A stretch of 64,000 nt of DNA from Fagopyrum homotropicum (lineage: Eukaryota; Streptophyta; Magnoliopsida; Caryophyllales; Polygonaceae): assembly GCA_033239125.1 (NCBI GenBank), contig BSWB01000005.1:116250494-116314493 (forward strand), written 5' to 3'. The notes under the pieces are model-generated. The model was not told the DNA's origin. It saw nothing but the letters and a program-made list of their open reading frames with translations, and searched no databases. This document shows, in pieces, positions 12,134 to 24,045 of this stretch (the first letter of the stretch is position 1; every line of letters begins with the position of its first letter). The position numbers were made by a program, and so were the translations under genes.

Positions 12134-15100
12134 AGGTCGTGGTGGAGGTACACAGGAGACCCGTGGCACACAAGTCAGGGTGTTTGAGTTGAGGAGCGTT
12201 GTGGATCCAGCCGTGCCGGCAGCTACAGGTACGATTCAGATCCATGGACTTCCAATCCGAGTTTTATTCGATACGGGTGTCACACACTTTTTATATCTGA
12301 TGACTGTGTAGCTAGGTTGTCCTTAGCTACGGTGGAGGAGAGACCCTTCATTGTGGGGTTACTCGATGGGGGTAGGGTTAGTGGTACCCGAGAGGTACGT
12401 GTTTGTCCCATACATTTGGGAAACCGAGATTGGTTAGCCGACTTCTATGTCATGCACTTAGTGCATGAAGAAGCCATTCTTGGCATGCACTGGATAGACC
12501 GTCATCGAGCCGTTTTGGACATCAGCCGGAGGACCGTGATAGTGACCACAGAGACGGGACACGAGGTGATTTTCCGAGATTGGGACCTCGGGAAGACCGG
12601 TATAGTCATTAGTGCGGTCCGAGCCGCAGGACTTATCGGGCGGGGATGCGAGGCCTTCTGGTGTTATGCCATGAACGAAGATACGGGACCATCGTTGGAG
12701 GATATTCCTGTGGCATGTGAGTTTGAGGATGTCTTCGGGGAGCCACCCGGATTATCACCACAGAGGAGCATTGATTTTGCTATTGAGTTGCAGCCTGGCA
12801 TGAAGCCGATCTTCAAGGCTCCATACCGCATGGTGTCGATCGAGTTGCTGGAGCTGAAGAAGTAGCTCATGGAGTTAGCCGAGAGGGGTTTTATACACCC
12901 GAGCGTTTCCCCTTGGGGTGCACCAGTCCTCTTCGTCAGGAAGAAGGACGGATCTTTGAGGCTTTGTATCGATTACCGGGAATTGAACAAAGTCACCATC
13001 AAGAACAAGTACCCTCTACCGCGCATCGATGATCTTTTAGACCAGTTACAGGGAGCCTCCGTGTTTTCACGCATTTATTTGAGGTCGGGCTATATCACCA
13101 GCTGAGGATGAGAGAGCAAGACGTCCCGAAGACGGCATTCAGGACAAGATATGGCCATTATGAGTTTGTCGTGATGCCCTTCGGGCTCACGAATGCACCC
13201 GCCGTCTTCATGGAGTTGATGAACGGCATCTTCATCGACTTCTTGGACCAGTTCGTGGTGGTGTTTATAGATGATATCTTAGTCTACTCCCGGAGTAGGG
13301 AGGAGCATGCGGGACACCTAAGGACAGTGCTTCGAGTCCTTCAGGATGAGAGTTTTATGGAAAGCTCTCTAAGTGCGAGATTTGGATGTCCGAGGTGGCA
13401 TTCCTAGGTCATATAGTTTCCGCCGAGAGTGTCATGGTTGACCCGGCGAAGATAGAGTCCGTTTCTTCATGGCCGCCTCCTAGGACGGTCAAGGAGGTGC
13501 GCAGTTTCTTGGGCTTAGCGGGGTATTACCGCCGATTTGTTGAAGGTTTCTTCGTGATTGCACGCCCACTCACTTCCTTGCTGAGGAAGTCTACCAAGTT
13601 CGTCTTGTCTGAGCCTTGTCAGAGCAGCTTTGAGGAGCTGAAGAGGAGGTTGACCTCCGCTCTTGTCTTGGCCCAGCCCGAGGGCGTAGAGGATTTTGTG
13701 GTATATAGTGACGTCTCCAAGCTCGGCTTGGGGTGCGTTTTGATGCAGAGGGGTAGGGTTGTTGCGTACGCTTCTCGGCAGCTGAAGTCGTACGAGGAGA
13801 ATTATCCCACCCTTGATCTCGAGCTAGCGGCAATGATTCATGCCCTGAAGATCTGGTGACACTACTTGTACGGGGCTACGTGCCAGATCTTCACAGACCA
13901 TAAGAGTCTGAAGTATATATTCACTCTGCGGGAGTTGAATAACTGCCAAAGGAGATGGTTAGAGCTTATTAAGGACTTTGATTTGGAGATTTTATACCAT
14001 CCGAGGAAGGCGAACGCAGTTGCCGATGCTTTGAGTAGGAGAACTCCTCGAGAGGAGGCTATAGCACGGCTTACGGTTCAGCCTCAATTGAGGAGGGATT
14101 TGATAGAGTTAGAGATGGATATCCGATTCCCGGATATGGACAGTCGTTTGTCCGAGTTGGAGGTACTCCCTGACTTGTCCGGAGAAATCCGGCAGAAATA
14201 GGAGGAATGCCTGGTTTTAAGGAGGATCAGAGATAGGATGACCCGAGGTGAGGCACCGCAGTTTACGGTAGGAGCAGATGGCTTATTGAGACGCCAGGGG
14301 CGTATTTGTGTACCGTCGGACCCAGAGTTGAGAGAGCGGATTCTGTGTGAGGCACAATCTACACCTTACTCTGTGCACCCGGGCACGAGTAATATGTACT
14401 AGGACCTTAGGAGATCTTACTGGTGGGGCGGGCTCAAGCCCGATGTAGCGAGATATGTTGCCCAATGCGCGACCTGCTAGCAGGTCAAGATCGAGCACCA
14501 GAGACACGGAGGAGAGCTTCACCCACTATCCGTTCCGCAGTGGAAGTTGGAGGATATATCGATGGACATCGTTACTGGGTTGGGACCGAGTAGGAGCTTC
14601 GACACGATTTGGGTAGTTGTAGATCGGTTGACGAAGACCGCACGGTTCATCCCCATCCAAGAGACGTGGCCGGTGAGTCGTCTAGCCGAGGAGTTTACCC
14701 GTCAGATTGTGAGATTGCACGGAGTACCGTGGACCATTGTCTCGGATAGGGACGGGCATTTTACCTCGAGGTTCTGGCAGAAGGTACACGCCGCCCTAGG
14801 TTCGAGTCTTCATTTCACCACCGCATACCATCCACAAACCGACGGCCCGTCAAAGTGGGCTATTCAAACCTTAGAGGACATGCTGTGTGCATGTGTACTA
14901 GACTGGGGGCAAGTATGGCCAGACCACCTCCCATTGATGGAGTTTTCGTATGATAATAGTTGGCACGCGTCGATTGGGATGGCACCGTATGAGGCATTGT
15001 ATGGTAGGATATGCTGCACTCCCTTATGTTGGGACGAGCCGGGGAGTTCTAGTGTTGTAGCTCCGGATCAGGTGCAGGATGATATGGCTAGGGTTGCTTT

Positions 15101-15630
15101 GATACGAGAGAGGATGTTGACCGCTCAGAGTCGTCAGAGATCGTATGCGGATAGGAGGCGTAGACCTCTCGAGTTCCGGGTAGGAGCCTAGGTGTTGCTG
15201 AGGGTATCACCTACTCGGGGTGTCAGACGATTCGGCATTAAGGGGAAGTTGAGCCCCCGATATATCGGTCCATTCGAGATAGTAGAGAGAGTTGGTGAGG
15301 TGGCATACCGATTAGCATTGCCACCATGATTGGAGGGTATACATCCGGTATTCCATGTGTCTCAGCTGAGGGAGTACATCCATGACCCGAGGCACATCAT
15401 TAGTCACGAGGACCTTGTGGTCAAGCCAGACCATACTTTTGTAGAGCACCCGATAGCGCTTTTAGAGCGGAGTACGAGACGCCTTCGATCGAAGGAGATA
15501 CCGATGCTGAGGGTGTAGTGGTCGAGGCGAGGAGCCGACGAGGCTACATGGGAGACGGAGGATAGTATCTATAGGAAATATCCCGAGTTTTACGCGGATT
15601 TAGAGACACCGATAAGACAGTCAGGTTAGT
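12134..15630 (+). pseudogene. Pol: protease, RT, RNase H, integrase, chromodomain remnant, broken
   Basis: The protease site VLFDTGVTH is near 12262-12288, followed by a one-base shift. RT runs from about 12700 to 13400 with LRLCIDYRELNK, the NAPAVF region and the catalytic FIDD (near 13267). An insertion breaks the SGYHQ motif at about 13090, and a shift follows at about 13380. RNase H (13386-14060) has YSDVSK, DLELAA and TDHKSL. Integrase (about 14290-15180) has a damaged HHCC region, DIVTGL, SDRDGHF and a final Glu in QTLEDML. A GPFEIV...HPVFHVSQLR segment and an EEATWE-like C-terminus (ADEATWETED, about 15535) recall a chromodomain. In-frame stops include 12863, 13857, 14199, 15189 and 15516; most fit CAG, CGA or TGG codons changed by one transition. 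Confidence 0.88.
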
Positions 15631-15810
15631 CTCGAGCTTCTTCCTTGACCCTTACTTATGTGCTTGTGATGTGATATGTTTTGTATGTTTATGTGATTAC
15701 CTCGTGAGGCATTTTCATGAGTTGAGAGTGACGTTGGGCTTGAGATCGATAGTTAACTCCGTGAGTTCCTTGCGTTTTCGAGTACCTTTAGCAAGTTTCG
15801 GGACGAAACT

Positions 15811-15829
15811 TGTTTTTAGGGGGGTTAGT
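15811..15829 (+). other. Polypurine tract region
   Basis: TTTTTAGGGGGGTTAGT directly precedes the 3' LTR. The same layout (TTTTTAGGGGGGTGAGA) precedes the LTR at 57000. Confidence 0.8.
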
Positions 15830-17781
15830 TGTAACATCCGAAAATTTTATTTCCGGAAGTTGAGTTGTTTCCGACCTTTCCGCATCTGTGGCTTATTTCC
15901 CGCAGGCCCGTTTGCTGTTTACGGGTTTTAACACGGGATGGGGACATCTTTTACCATTCTAACCTTGGGAAGAGGAGTGAGGGGACAAGGGGGCTGACCC
16001 TTGGATATCCCACCTCTTTTGTCAGCTCATTACTCTCTCCTCTTTTCCCCACTTTTCCTTTCACGTTCATTTCTCTTCCTTCCACTCCTCTCTTCCTCCT
16101 TGCTTGCTCTCATCTTCTTGTGCCTTGGAAGAGCTGGGTAGGAGTTGCAGCTTAAGTATTCCGGATCTGCTGTGGTAAGTGGTCTCCTTCCCTCTTCCTC
16201 TTGCTGCTTGTTATCTCTTCTTCATCTTCTCATCACCTTCATGGCCATGGAGGAAGCTTTTGAAGGGAGATCTAGTAAACCCTTGCATGTCCCTTTCTGT
16301 AGCTCGTTTAGGTCGTGGTGAGGAAGCTAGGACCTGTGGTGAAGGTTTGGAGAAGGCCCAGCAAGAGAAGGAGGCACTAGGAGCAAAGAACTAGTCGAAA
16401 AACGAAGAAGACGGAGTTTCTGCTGTTCGAACGCGGGGGCGGATCGAGGCCACCGCAGGGGCGGCCACCAGGCGTAGGGGCGGCGCCAGAGATCCGCAGG
16501 GGCGGCGACAGGGTTCCGCCGGGAGCGCCAGCTTGCTTCCGCGGTTGCGTTTTCTTCAACAGTAGGTTCCTTCCTCCCTTCCTCTTCGTTCCTTCCTTAA
16601 ACCTTATGTTGTGGCCTAGTTAGAAGCATGATTAGGTTGGACCTAGGACTTATGAGAATGCCATTTAGTGGCTTGAACCTAGGTGCCCTTGAATCTCTAG
16701 TGTTCTTGTGTGTGTGAAGGCCTTGTGGTCTCTCTTCCATCTTACCATCTTAGTCCAACTTTGTTTTGTTCTTGACCTCTTAAAGGTTCAAGAGAGCATT
16801 CCTAGCTTCTAGTGGTGGAACCCCATGTTTGGTTTTAGCTTTGGAGAGTCTTAGAGTGTGTTGTGAGTTTGTTGTTAATATATATATCTTGGTGATCACG
16901 CTTTGGTTTTCCTTTTCAGAAAGTGAGATCGTTGGTTTGGTTAGCTTGAGACAAGGTAAGTCCTCGGACTTACTTAGCCGCTTTTATGCCTTATTTGGAT
17001 ATATTATGGCGGTGTGTGTTTATCGCTTTTAAGCATGAAAACTGATTAGGATTTACTCGACCTTATTTATTGGCCCATCGTTACTACTATTATTATCGGG
17101 CGGTGACATCACTGCCCAGCCTCCCGAGGGAGACTGGGGGATCTCTGTGAACAGACCATACACGATATACGGGTAGGATTCTTCATCACTCCCTCAGGGT
17201 ATACGGGTTGAGCGCCGCCACACTCCTGTTGGTTACACAGGGACAAAAGAGAGAGTTATAAGACTCTCGTGTCCCACTTCGAACGAATGGATTAGATATG
17301 GAATAACCTAAAAAGATTTAAGTAATGAATGTGTATGTTGTGTGTTTGTGTTCCTATGTGTGTTTGTGCCATATTACTCATATAATGCCTAGAATGTGAG
17401 CTAACGGTTTTAAACCGTTTTGTGTAGATGCCTTGCAGGTTAGGGATGCCGCCGAGTGAGGTGGAGGAGTGGACAGCCGAGTGGTCTCCGTACATTATAG
17501 GACGGGGGCGTTTTTGGGGTTTTTTCCTTGTTTGATGGATTATGTCATGTTGTACGTTTTGGTTTCCTTTACGTTTATGTCGTTTTGAGGACTCGGCTGA
17601 GTTTCCAACTTGTATCCCTTCCTTTCTTTTCTTGCATACATTATAAACTATTTTGAGTTTTATGCCTTTATTTGTGCCATGTTGGAAAGGTCCGGTGAGA
17701 TTGTTGTCATGCTAAGGGTCGAGACCCATTGTGTGGTCTCCCCCGTAGCATTCCGATATCCCGCGGATTCGGGGTGTTACA
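15830..17781 (+). mobile_element. 3' LTR of the 8.2-17.8 kb gypsy element
   Basis: A 1952 bp direct repeat of 8244-10275. Differences are scattered substitutions, a shorter GGGGCGG block (about 16432-16525) and the missing segment of about 55 bp near 16760-16790. It is followed by the second TTTTA. Confidence 0.9.
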
Positions 17782-17786
17782 TTTTA

Positions 17787-18290
17787 CTTCGGAAGTAGTG
17801 GAAATTTTCGTGTGCAATAAGGATGTTATCATGAATCGACCTTTTGGTAACAAAAGCTCCTTTGAGAGGGTGAATAAGTTTTGGCATGATGGGTTCCATT
17901 CTATTTGTAATAATTTTTGCAATGATTTTGTATATTGTTGAGCATAGACTAATAGGTCTAATCTGGTTAGTAGTCGTGGGGTTGTCAACTTTTGGGATTA
18001 GTGTTATGAAAGTGTGATTTATTTGTTTGAGTAGTTTCCCGCTTCTGAAAAAGTTTTTAACTACTTTAGACATGTTTGTTCCCACAATGTGCCAATATTT
18101 TTGGAAAAAGCCGGCGGGCATACCATCGGGTCCTGGGGAATTATCACAACCAATATCAAAGATAGCCTTTTTAATTTCCTTGTTTATTGGATGTTTTGTT
18201 AGACTTTCATTGTCATTGTTTCTAACTTTGTTTTTAATGAGTTGTAACTTTTCTTCGAGTAAGTTTTATTTAGTGGGGAGCTGGTAAATT
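17787..18290 (-). pseudogene. LINE reverse transcriptase (5' part), truncated
   Basis: This is the upstream half of the LINE RT domain whose remainder is at 8243-5790. On the minus strand it reads NSPGPDGMPAGFFQKYW (about 18160-18100), then LIPKVDNPTT, IRPISLCSTIYKIIAKI and KRSIHDNILIAHE, the standard order of fingers motifs in plant LINE RTs. No endonuclease domain is visible beyond 18290, so the LINE is 5' truncated, as is common. The frame joins motif A across the inserted gypsy element. Confidence 0.87.
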
Positions 18291-19550
18291 TGCACACAAA
18301 TTCTTTTTTAATTTCCAACTTCGATGTATATAAATAAGTACACACACATATTTGTGTGTGTGTGATGCATAAACAAACAAATTTTTGGAAATCAAGCTCT
18401 TAACAAATCAACTTCGATGCATATAAATAAGTACATATATACGAAGCTAGCTAGTTGGAAATGATGTTGATCCGTCCAGTATCTCATGGGCTTTAACCAT
18501 GAAATCTTTTTGTATTGGGACATGTCTTAGGCTCGGGCTTTCTGGTAAGGAAAGCCAACACCGTCACAGAGTTTGTCGTTGATGATGAAGAATCGATTGG
18601 ATAACGTATTTATTGCGTTTAAGAGAAATGATAGGAAGAAGAAGAATAAGGAGATGAGAAAGTAGAAGAATAAGGCTAAAGGTAGTAATAAAAAGTCATT
18701 TAATGATACAGAACATGTACTGAATTTTTGTAATGGATGCATTCCTTTAATATCCTCTTGCTCAAAAATGAAGTAAACGATTTAGGATTTGGCTCCCATG
18801 AAGTTACAGAATTAACTTCATGTAAAGTTGATTCAATCTAAACCATTAATTTAAATTAAAGGTTAAGATTAATACATATATATTAAACTTTTGATAAAAA
18901 AGGAAACAAAATATTTTTCTCTTATGCTAAAGGAGATATTTTCACATCAGATCTGATATAGATTCACAAACAAATAAAGAGTGATTATTAGTAGCTCACC
19001 TTGTAATCAAAAAGCTTGGAATGCATGAAAGAAGCCCTACGAATTTAAAGAAAAAAGTTACAAACGAAGAGAGAATGAATTTAAGTAGAAGAAAGTTAGA
19101 AGTCCGACTGATGTTAATCTTGGATTTATAGAATTGATGATCCGGTTTGAAGAGATAAGTAAATTAATTAATATATTTAAAAATTGGTACGTATTATCAA
19201 CTAAATATTTTTATAGGAAAAAAATATAGATTTTTGAGTTTGTTAGACATATCTTAGGATTAAAGATTTCGTATATTTTGGTTATTTAGTTAGTGGATCA
19301 TTATTTAACTTATTTGCAAATTTAGATTTAATTTAAATAACAAAATAAAAATAACCAAAACACATGACAGTTAGAGTTCTCATGGGTAGACACGTGGTAT
19401 TAAGTGCTTCTCCTATAATATATATATATATAAGATTATTGATTTTATCATTATTTTTTAAAAACATTTTTCATTAAAAATTAATTATCTGAAAAGACTT
19501 TTTGAATTCTTTTCCTTTTATTTTACTTTCCCCCCTTATTTTTATGAACA
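18291..19550. other. AT-rich stretch without a recognised gene
   Basis: No coding frame of interest was seen. A direct repeat of about 25 bp (TTCGATG(T/C)ATATAAATAAG) occurs near 18319 and 18412, with a short TG run between them. A TA run lies near 19421-19432. Element termini were not recognised. Confidence 0.5.
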
Positions 19551-19578
19551 CTAGTTTAGTTCCCGTGCCTTGCACGGG
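19551..19578 (-). other. Helitron 3' terminus hairpin and CTAG
   Basis: A 7 bp perfect stem with a 3 nt loop lies at 19562-19578. CTAG is at 19551-19554, and the host A at 19550 reads as T on the minus strand. Confidence 0.75.
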
Positions 19579-20107
19579 TATTTGAAAATGTATTTTTTTT
19601 TGTGAATAATTTTTTATAGATGTCATTTTATTATTATATTTTGTTGATTTGATTATGAATGTTTATGTAATAAAGTATATGCTTATTAAATAATAACAAC
19701 ATAATTATTGACTTAGTTCGTCATATAAATTTGACTACATATGGGAGCATACCAAACTAAAAGTGTTCACTATATCTATATTATAAAAACCACAATATTA
19801 ATAAATGTTAAAAAATAGATATGTGATTTTAATAAATGTTAAATAATAAACGACATCTATGCAATGCAAAAATATATTCAAAATAAATTAATTCAAAAAA
19901 TAAATAAATGTCAAATAATAAACGACATCTATCCAAAAGATAACATTTGTCGTAAAAAATCTAGAAAACATGCGCGATAGTCCGATTCTGGAAAAGAAGA
20001 AGATAAACTTGATATAAGTGTAAACTCAAAAGTTATTATCGCTTGATGATATTGATAGAAAACGAAATATTGTAAACTCAAAAGATAACATTAATCTTCA
20101 AACTTTT

Positions 20108-20167
20108 GTGTTTATTTATACAACTTCTCAAAGGGTCATGTTTTCTTAATAATCAATGTGGGATAGC
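20108..20167 (-). promoter_or_regulatory. snRNA-type promoter remnant (USE plus TATA)
   Basis: On the minus strand an ATCCCACATTG element (20154-20164) precedes a TATAAATA box (about 20111-20118). No U2-like body can be read downstream. Confidence 0.45.
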
Positions 20168-20275
20168 AAATTCCATATTTTACAAAATAATTATAGTTTA
20201 ATAAAAAAAATATTTATTAGCTTAATTTGTAATTTGATAAAAGATTTAATCCGAAAAAAACCCGTGAAGGCGTCA

Positions 20276-20417
20276 CGTCAACGTTATTCAGTTATGAATA
20301 GAGTTTATACTTGAACTTAACCAAAACGCCAAGAAATGTATCATTTGTGTACTCTTTAGACTCACTATTTATACAAGTTCTAAAACCATCAAGCTTAGTA
20401 GCTAATCGACGTGGGAC
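20276..20417 (-). pseudogene. U2 snRNA-like copy A with promoter
   Basis: Minus strand: the USE GTCCCACGTCG (20417-20407) is followed by a TATAAATAG box about 33 bp later and, 32 bp after the box start, by a U2-like start at 20341. The start reads ATACATTTCTTGGCGTTTTGG against ATACCTTTCTCGGCCTTTTGG for plant U2 as I remember it, and continues TTAAGTTCAAGTATA. The U2 branch-site recognition region is degenerate. Confidence 0.65.
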
Positions 20418-20721
20418 AAAAAAAAATCCTCAAAAAATTTAACTAAATAGATCATTTTGATATTCATTTGAAAAAAAAAGAAAAAAAATATTTCTAAAAA
20501 TAAAAACTTTGGGATACGGTTACTTATATATAAGTAACGTGAAAATATTTAAAGTAAAATAAAAATTAAACTTAACCAAGATTACTTTAGGGAAGAATAT
20601 TATAACGCACATAATTGTAGATTAACGATACCAAAAATAAAATCTTCCCTAAAAATAAACTTTAGGGGTACGATTACTTTAGAAAAGAACGTTATGCCCA
20701 CATAATTGTAAGTTAACGATC

Positions 20722-20869
20722 CCAAAAATAAAATATTATTCCGATATGAATAATAATTATTCTTGAACTTAACCAAAAGGGAAAGAATTGTATTATTCGT
20801 ATAATCCTTAGACTTCTTATTTATACAAATTCTAAAACCATCAACCTTAGTAGCTAATCGATATGGGAC
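20722..20869 (-). pseudogene. U2 snRNA-like copy B with promoter
   Basis: The USE variant GTCCCATATCG is at 20869-20859, the TATAAATAA box near 20825-20817 and the U2-like start at 20793. The CCCTTTTGGTTAAGTTCAAG core is kept, followed by a TTATTCATATCGG block where U2 has TTCTTATCAG. Confidence 0.65.
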
Positions 20870-21061
20870 AACAAAAACCCTCAAAAAATTTAACTAAATA
20901 GATCATTTTGATATTCATTTGAAAAAAGAATAAAAAAAATTTTCACTAAAAATAGAAATTTAGGAGTACGGTTACTCATATAAAAGTAACGTAAAATATT
21001 CCCTAAAAATAAAACTTTAGAAAAGAACGTTATGCTCACATAATTATAAGTTAACGATCTC

Positions 21062-21207
21062 AAAAATAAAATATTATTGTGATATGAATAATAATTATAC
21101 TTGAACTTAATCAAAAAGCCAAGAAATGTATTATTCATATAATCCTTAGACTTCCTATTTATACAAGTTCTAAAACCATCAACCTTAATAGCTAATCGAT
21201 GTGGGAT
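21062..21207 (-). pseudogene. U2 snRNA-like copy C with promoter
   Basis: The USE ATCCCACATCG (21207-21197) is a full match to the plant consensus RTCCCACATCG. The TATAAATAG box is at 21163-21155 and the U2-like start at 21131. The body runs through GGCTTTTTGATTAAGTTCAAG. Confidence 0.68.
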
Positions 21208-21654
21208 AACAAAATCTCTCAAAAAGTTTAACGTAAATACATCAGCCTAATAATCATTTGAAAAAAGGAAAAAGTCTTCCCTTAAAAATAAACTTTAGGG
21301 GTACGATTATTTAACCAAAATAATGTGAAAATATTTAACGTAAATAGAAATAAAAAACTAACAGAAAAAATTGGAGTACATTTATTTTTATTTAAAAAAT
21401 TATCTCAAAAATAGAGTGGTTCCAACAATATAAAGTAATGTGAAATAGTTTCACTAACATATTGTTAATTTGTTAACAAAAGATTTTTTGGCTTAAAAAA
21501 TAGTTTAAAAAATAAAGATTTATTAGTCAAAAATGTATTATTTGTATAGTCAAAATCCTAAAAATATTAAACGTAAATATATAAGGCTGTCTAAAACCAT
21601 TAAGAAATATATACGACCCACATAATTGTAGGTTAACGATCCAAAAAATAAAAC

Positions 21655-21755
21655 ATTATTCAAACGCCAAGAAATGTATTATTTGTATATTCAATAAACT
21701 CCCTATTTATACAAGTTTTAAAATAATCAAGCTTAGTAGCTAATCGATGTCGGAC
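21655..21755 (-). pseudogene. U2 snRNA-like copy D, short body
   Basis: The USE has one change (GTCCGACATCG, 21755-21745). The TATAAATAG box is kept and the start is at 21679. Only about the first 20 bases of the U2-like body remain (ATACATTTCTTGGCGTTTG) before unrelated sequence. Confidence 0.55.
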
Positions 21756-21882
21756 AATAAAAACCCGTTCAAAAGTTCAAGAACATTATGACTCACATAA
21801 CTGTAAAAATAAGACTTTAGCGGTACGATTACTTTAGGGAAGAACATTATAACTCACATAATTGTAGTTTAACAATCCCAAA

Positions 21883-22025
21883 TATAAAATATTATTCCGA
21901 TATGAATAATAATTATAGTTAAACTTAACCAAAATGCTAAGAAATATATTATTTGTATGCTCTTTAGACTCCCTATTTATACAAGTTCTAAAACCATCAA
22001 CTTTAGTAGCTAATCGATGTGGGAT
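21883..22025 (-). pseudogene. U2 snRNA-like copy E with promoter
   Basis: The USE ATCCCACATCG (22025-22015) is a full consensus match. The TATAAATAG box is at 21981-21973 and the U2-like start at 21949, with ATATATTTCTTAGCATTTTGG, then TTAAGTTTAACTATAATTATT. Confidence 0.65.
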
Positions 22026-22189
22026 AACAAAATCCTTCAAAAAATTTAACGTAAAATGGATGATGCTGATAACAAAAGATTCCTATAAAAAAAAATTGGA
22101 CTTAAAAAGAAAAGATTTAATGACGTTAATTGTGGGAGCTCTATTCTAGAAATATTGCCTCCACTACGCGCCACATCAGCGAGTATATA

Positions 22190-22248
22190 AACTCCCTATT
22201 TATACAAGTTCTAAAAACATCAAGTTTAGTAGCTAATCGATGTGGTAC
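22190..22248 (-). promoter_or_regulatory. snRNA-type promoter without U2 body
   Basis: The USE variant GTACCACATCG (22248-22238) and the TATAAATAG box keep the usual spacing. Downstream, the U2-like segment is replaced by a CGCTGATGTGGCGCG stretch that also occurs before other units. Confidence 0.55.
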
Positions 22249-22563
22249 AACAAATCCCTCAAAAACTTTAACTAAATAGATCATTTTGATATTCATTTGA
22301 AAATAAAAAAAATATCTTCCCTAAAAATAAAACTTTAGGGGTACGGGTTACTTATATAAAAGTAACGTGAAAATATTTAACGTAATAAACAAAGGTCAAT
22401 AATATTGTATGAAAGAACGTTATGACCCACATAATTGTAGGGTAACGTTTTCAAAAATAAAACTTTAGGGGTACGATTACTCTTTCCTAAAAATAAGACT
22501 TTAGGGGTACGATTACTCTAGGGAAAAACATTGTGACCCACATAATTGTAAGCTAACGATCCA

Positions 22564-22708
22564 AAAATAAAATATTATTCCGATATGAATAATAATTATA
22601 ATCGAACTTAACCAAAAGACTAAGAAATGTATTATTTGTATATTTTTTGGACTCCCTATATATACAAGTTCTAAAACCATTAACTTTAGTACATAATGGA
22701 TGTGGAAT
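22564..22708 (-). pseudogene. U2 snRNA-like copy G, damaged promoter
   Basis: The USE is degenerate (ATTCCACATCC, 22708-22698) and the box reads TATATATAG. The U2-like start is at 22632 with ATACATTTCTTAGTCTTTTGG. The body keeps the TTAAGTTCGATTATAATTATT block. Confidence 0.6.
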
Positions 22709-22869
22709 AAAAAATTCTTCAAAAAATTTAACGTAAAATGAATGATGCTGACAACAAAAGATTCCTAAAAAAAATTTTAGACTTAAAAAGAAAAGATATA
22801 ATGACGTTAATTGTGTGAGCTCTATTTTAGAAATAGAGCCTCCACTGCGCGCCACGTTAGCGAGCATAT

Positions 22870-22928
22870 AGACTTCCTATTTATACAAGTTCTAAAACCA
22901 TCAAGCTTAGTAGCTAATCGATGTGGAC
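22870..22928 (-). promoter_or_regulatory. snRNA-type promoter without U2 body
   Basis: The USE has lost one base (GTCCACATCG, 22928-22919). The TATAAATAG box is intact. It is again followed by the GTGGCGCGCAGTGG stretch and not by a U2-like start. Confidence 0.5.
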
Positions 22929-23261
22929 AACAAAATCGCTCAAAAAATTTAACTAAATAGATCATTTTGATATTCATTTGAAAATAAGAAAAAACATCTT
23001 CCCTAAAAATAAAATTTTAGGGGTACGAGTTACTTATATAAAAGTAACGTGAAAATATTTAACGTAATAACCAAAGACCAAGATTACTTTAGGAAAAAAC
23101 ATTATGACCCACATAATTATAGGGTAGCATTATGTGGTAACGTTCCCAAAAATAAAACTTTAGGGGTACAATTTCTCTTCCCTAAAAATAAAACTTTATG
23201 GGTACAATTACTTTATGAAAGAACATTATGATCCACATAATTATACGTTAACGATCCCAAA

Positions 23262-23547
23262 AATAAAATATTGTTCCGATATGAATAATAATTATAGTCA
23301 AACTTAACCAAAAGACTAAGAAATGTATTATTTGTATACTTTTTAGACTCTCTATTTATACAAGTTCATGTTGATAACAAAAGATTTCTAAAAAAAAATT
23401 TTGGACTTAAAAAGAAAAGATTTAATGACGTTAATTGTGATAACTCTATTTTAGAAATATTGTCTTCACTGCGCGCCACGTCTCCACTGCGTGTCACGTC
23501 AGCGAGGTTCTAAAACCATTAAGCTTAGTAGCTAATCGATGTGGGAC
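23262..23547 (-). pseudogene. U2 snRNA-like copy I, promoter split by an insert
   Basis: The USE GTCCCACATCG (23547-23537) is intact, but about 150 bp with the GACGTGGCGCG stretch separates it from the TATAAATAG box near 23353. The U2-like start is at 23328 (ATACATTTCTTAGTCTTTTGG). In neighbouring units the same extra stretch lies upstream of the USE, which suggests recombination between units. Confidence 0.6.
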
Positions 23548-23891
23548 AACAAATCCCTCAAAAAAATTAACCAAATAGATCATTTTGATATTCATCTATA
23601 TAACTTACTAAAACAAAGGACACTAGTGCCACGTGTCAATCAACGAGGGATGTCAACTCAGCATTTTTGTAAAATATTTACTGAAATGCCACTTCTAAAA
23701 AATTTATGATAGATTACTAAATTGTCATTCTTAAAAAATAGATGCCGAATTACTAAATAAATATTAAAGATTATCAGGAACAAATAATTAAGAATATTTA
23801 AAAAAAATTGAGGTTTCTTTTATGTTTTTAAAAAATCTGTTTAAAAGATAGCCAGAATCTTTGATTTATTTTGTAAAATATGAATTTTGTT

Positions 23892-24045
23892 ATCCCATAT
23901 CGGTTATCAGAGAAGCATGACACTTTGACAACGTTATAAATAGACTTAGAAGGTTTAAAAATTATACAAATCATACATTTCTGGACCTTTTGGTCAGAAT
24001 CAAGTATAATACTTATTCATACCGGATTAGTATTTTTATGTGGAT
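23892..24045 (+). pseudogene. U2 snRNA-like copy with promoter inside the Helitron
   Basis: The USE ATCCCATATCG is at 23892-23902 and TATAAATAG at 23935-23943, a gap of 32 bp; the U2-like start is at 23973. This is the best U2 match in the window: ATACATTTCTGGACCTTTTGG, then ATCAAGTATAATACTTATTC where U2 has ATCAAGTGTAGTATCTGTTC, then a run ending in TATGTGG as U2 does before stem-loop II. By eye about two thirds of the first 65 bases agree. Confidence 0.7.

Larger units (their letters stand above)
8244..17781 (+). mobile_element. Complete Ty3/gypsy chromovirus-like element in the LINE
   Basis: Both LTRs start TGTAACATCC and end GGGGTGTTACA. The element is flanked by the direct repeat TTTTA (8239-8243 and 17782-17786). 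Internal order is primer site, gag, protease, RT, RNase H, integrase, a chromodomain-like C-terminus and a polypurine tract, as in the Tekay/Del group. The LINE frames on either side join in order, which shows that this element landed later in the LINE, in antisense. Gag and pol carry many in-frame stops and several frameshifts, so this copy cannot move by itself. Confidence 0.92.

Noticed and set aside
5792..18290. Target duplication for the LINE
   Set aside because: No convincing direct repeat was found between the T run at 5792 and sequence near 18290.
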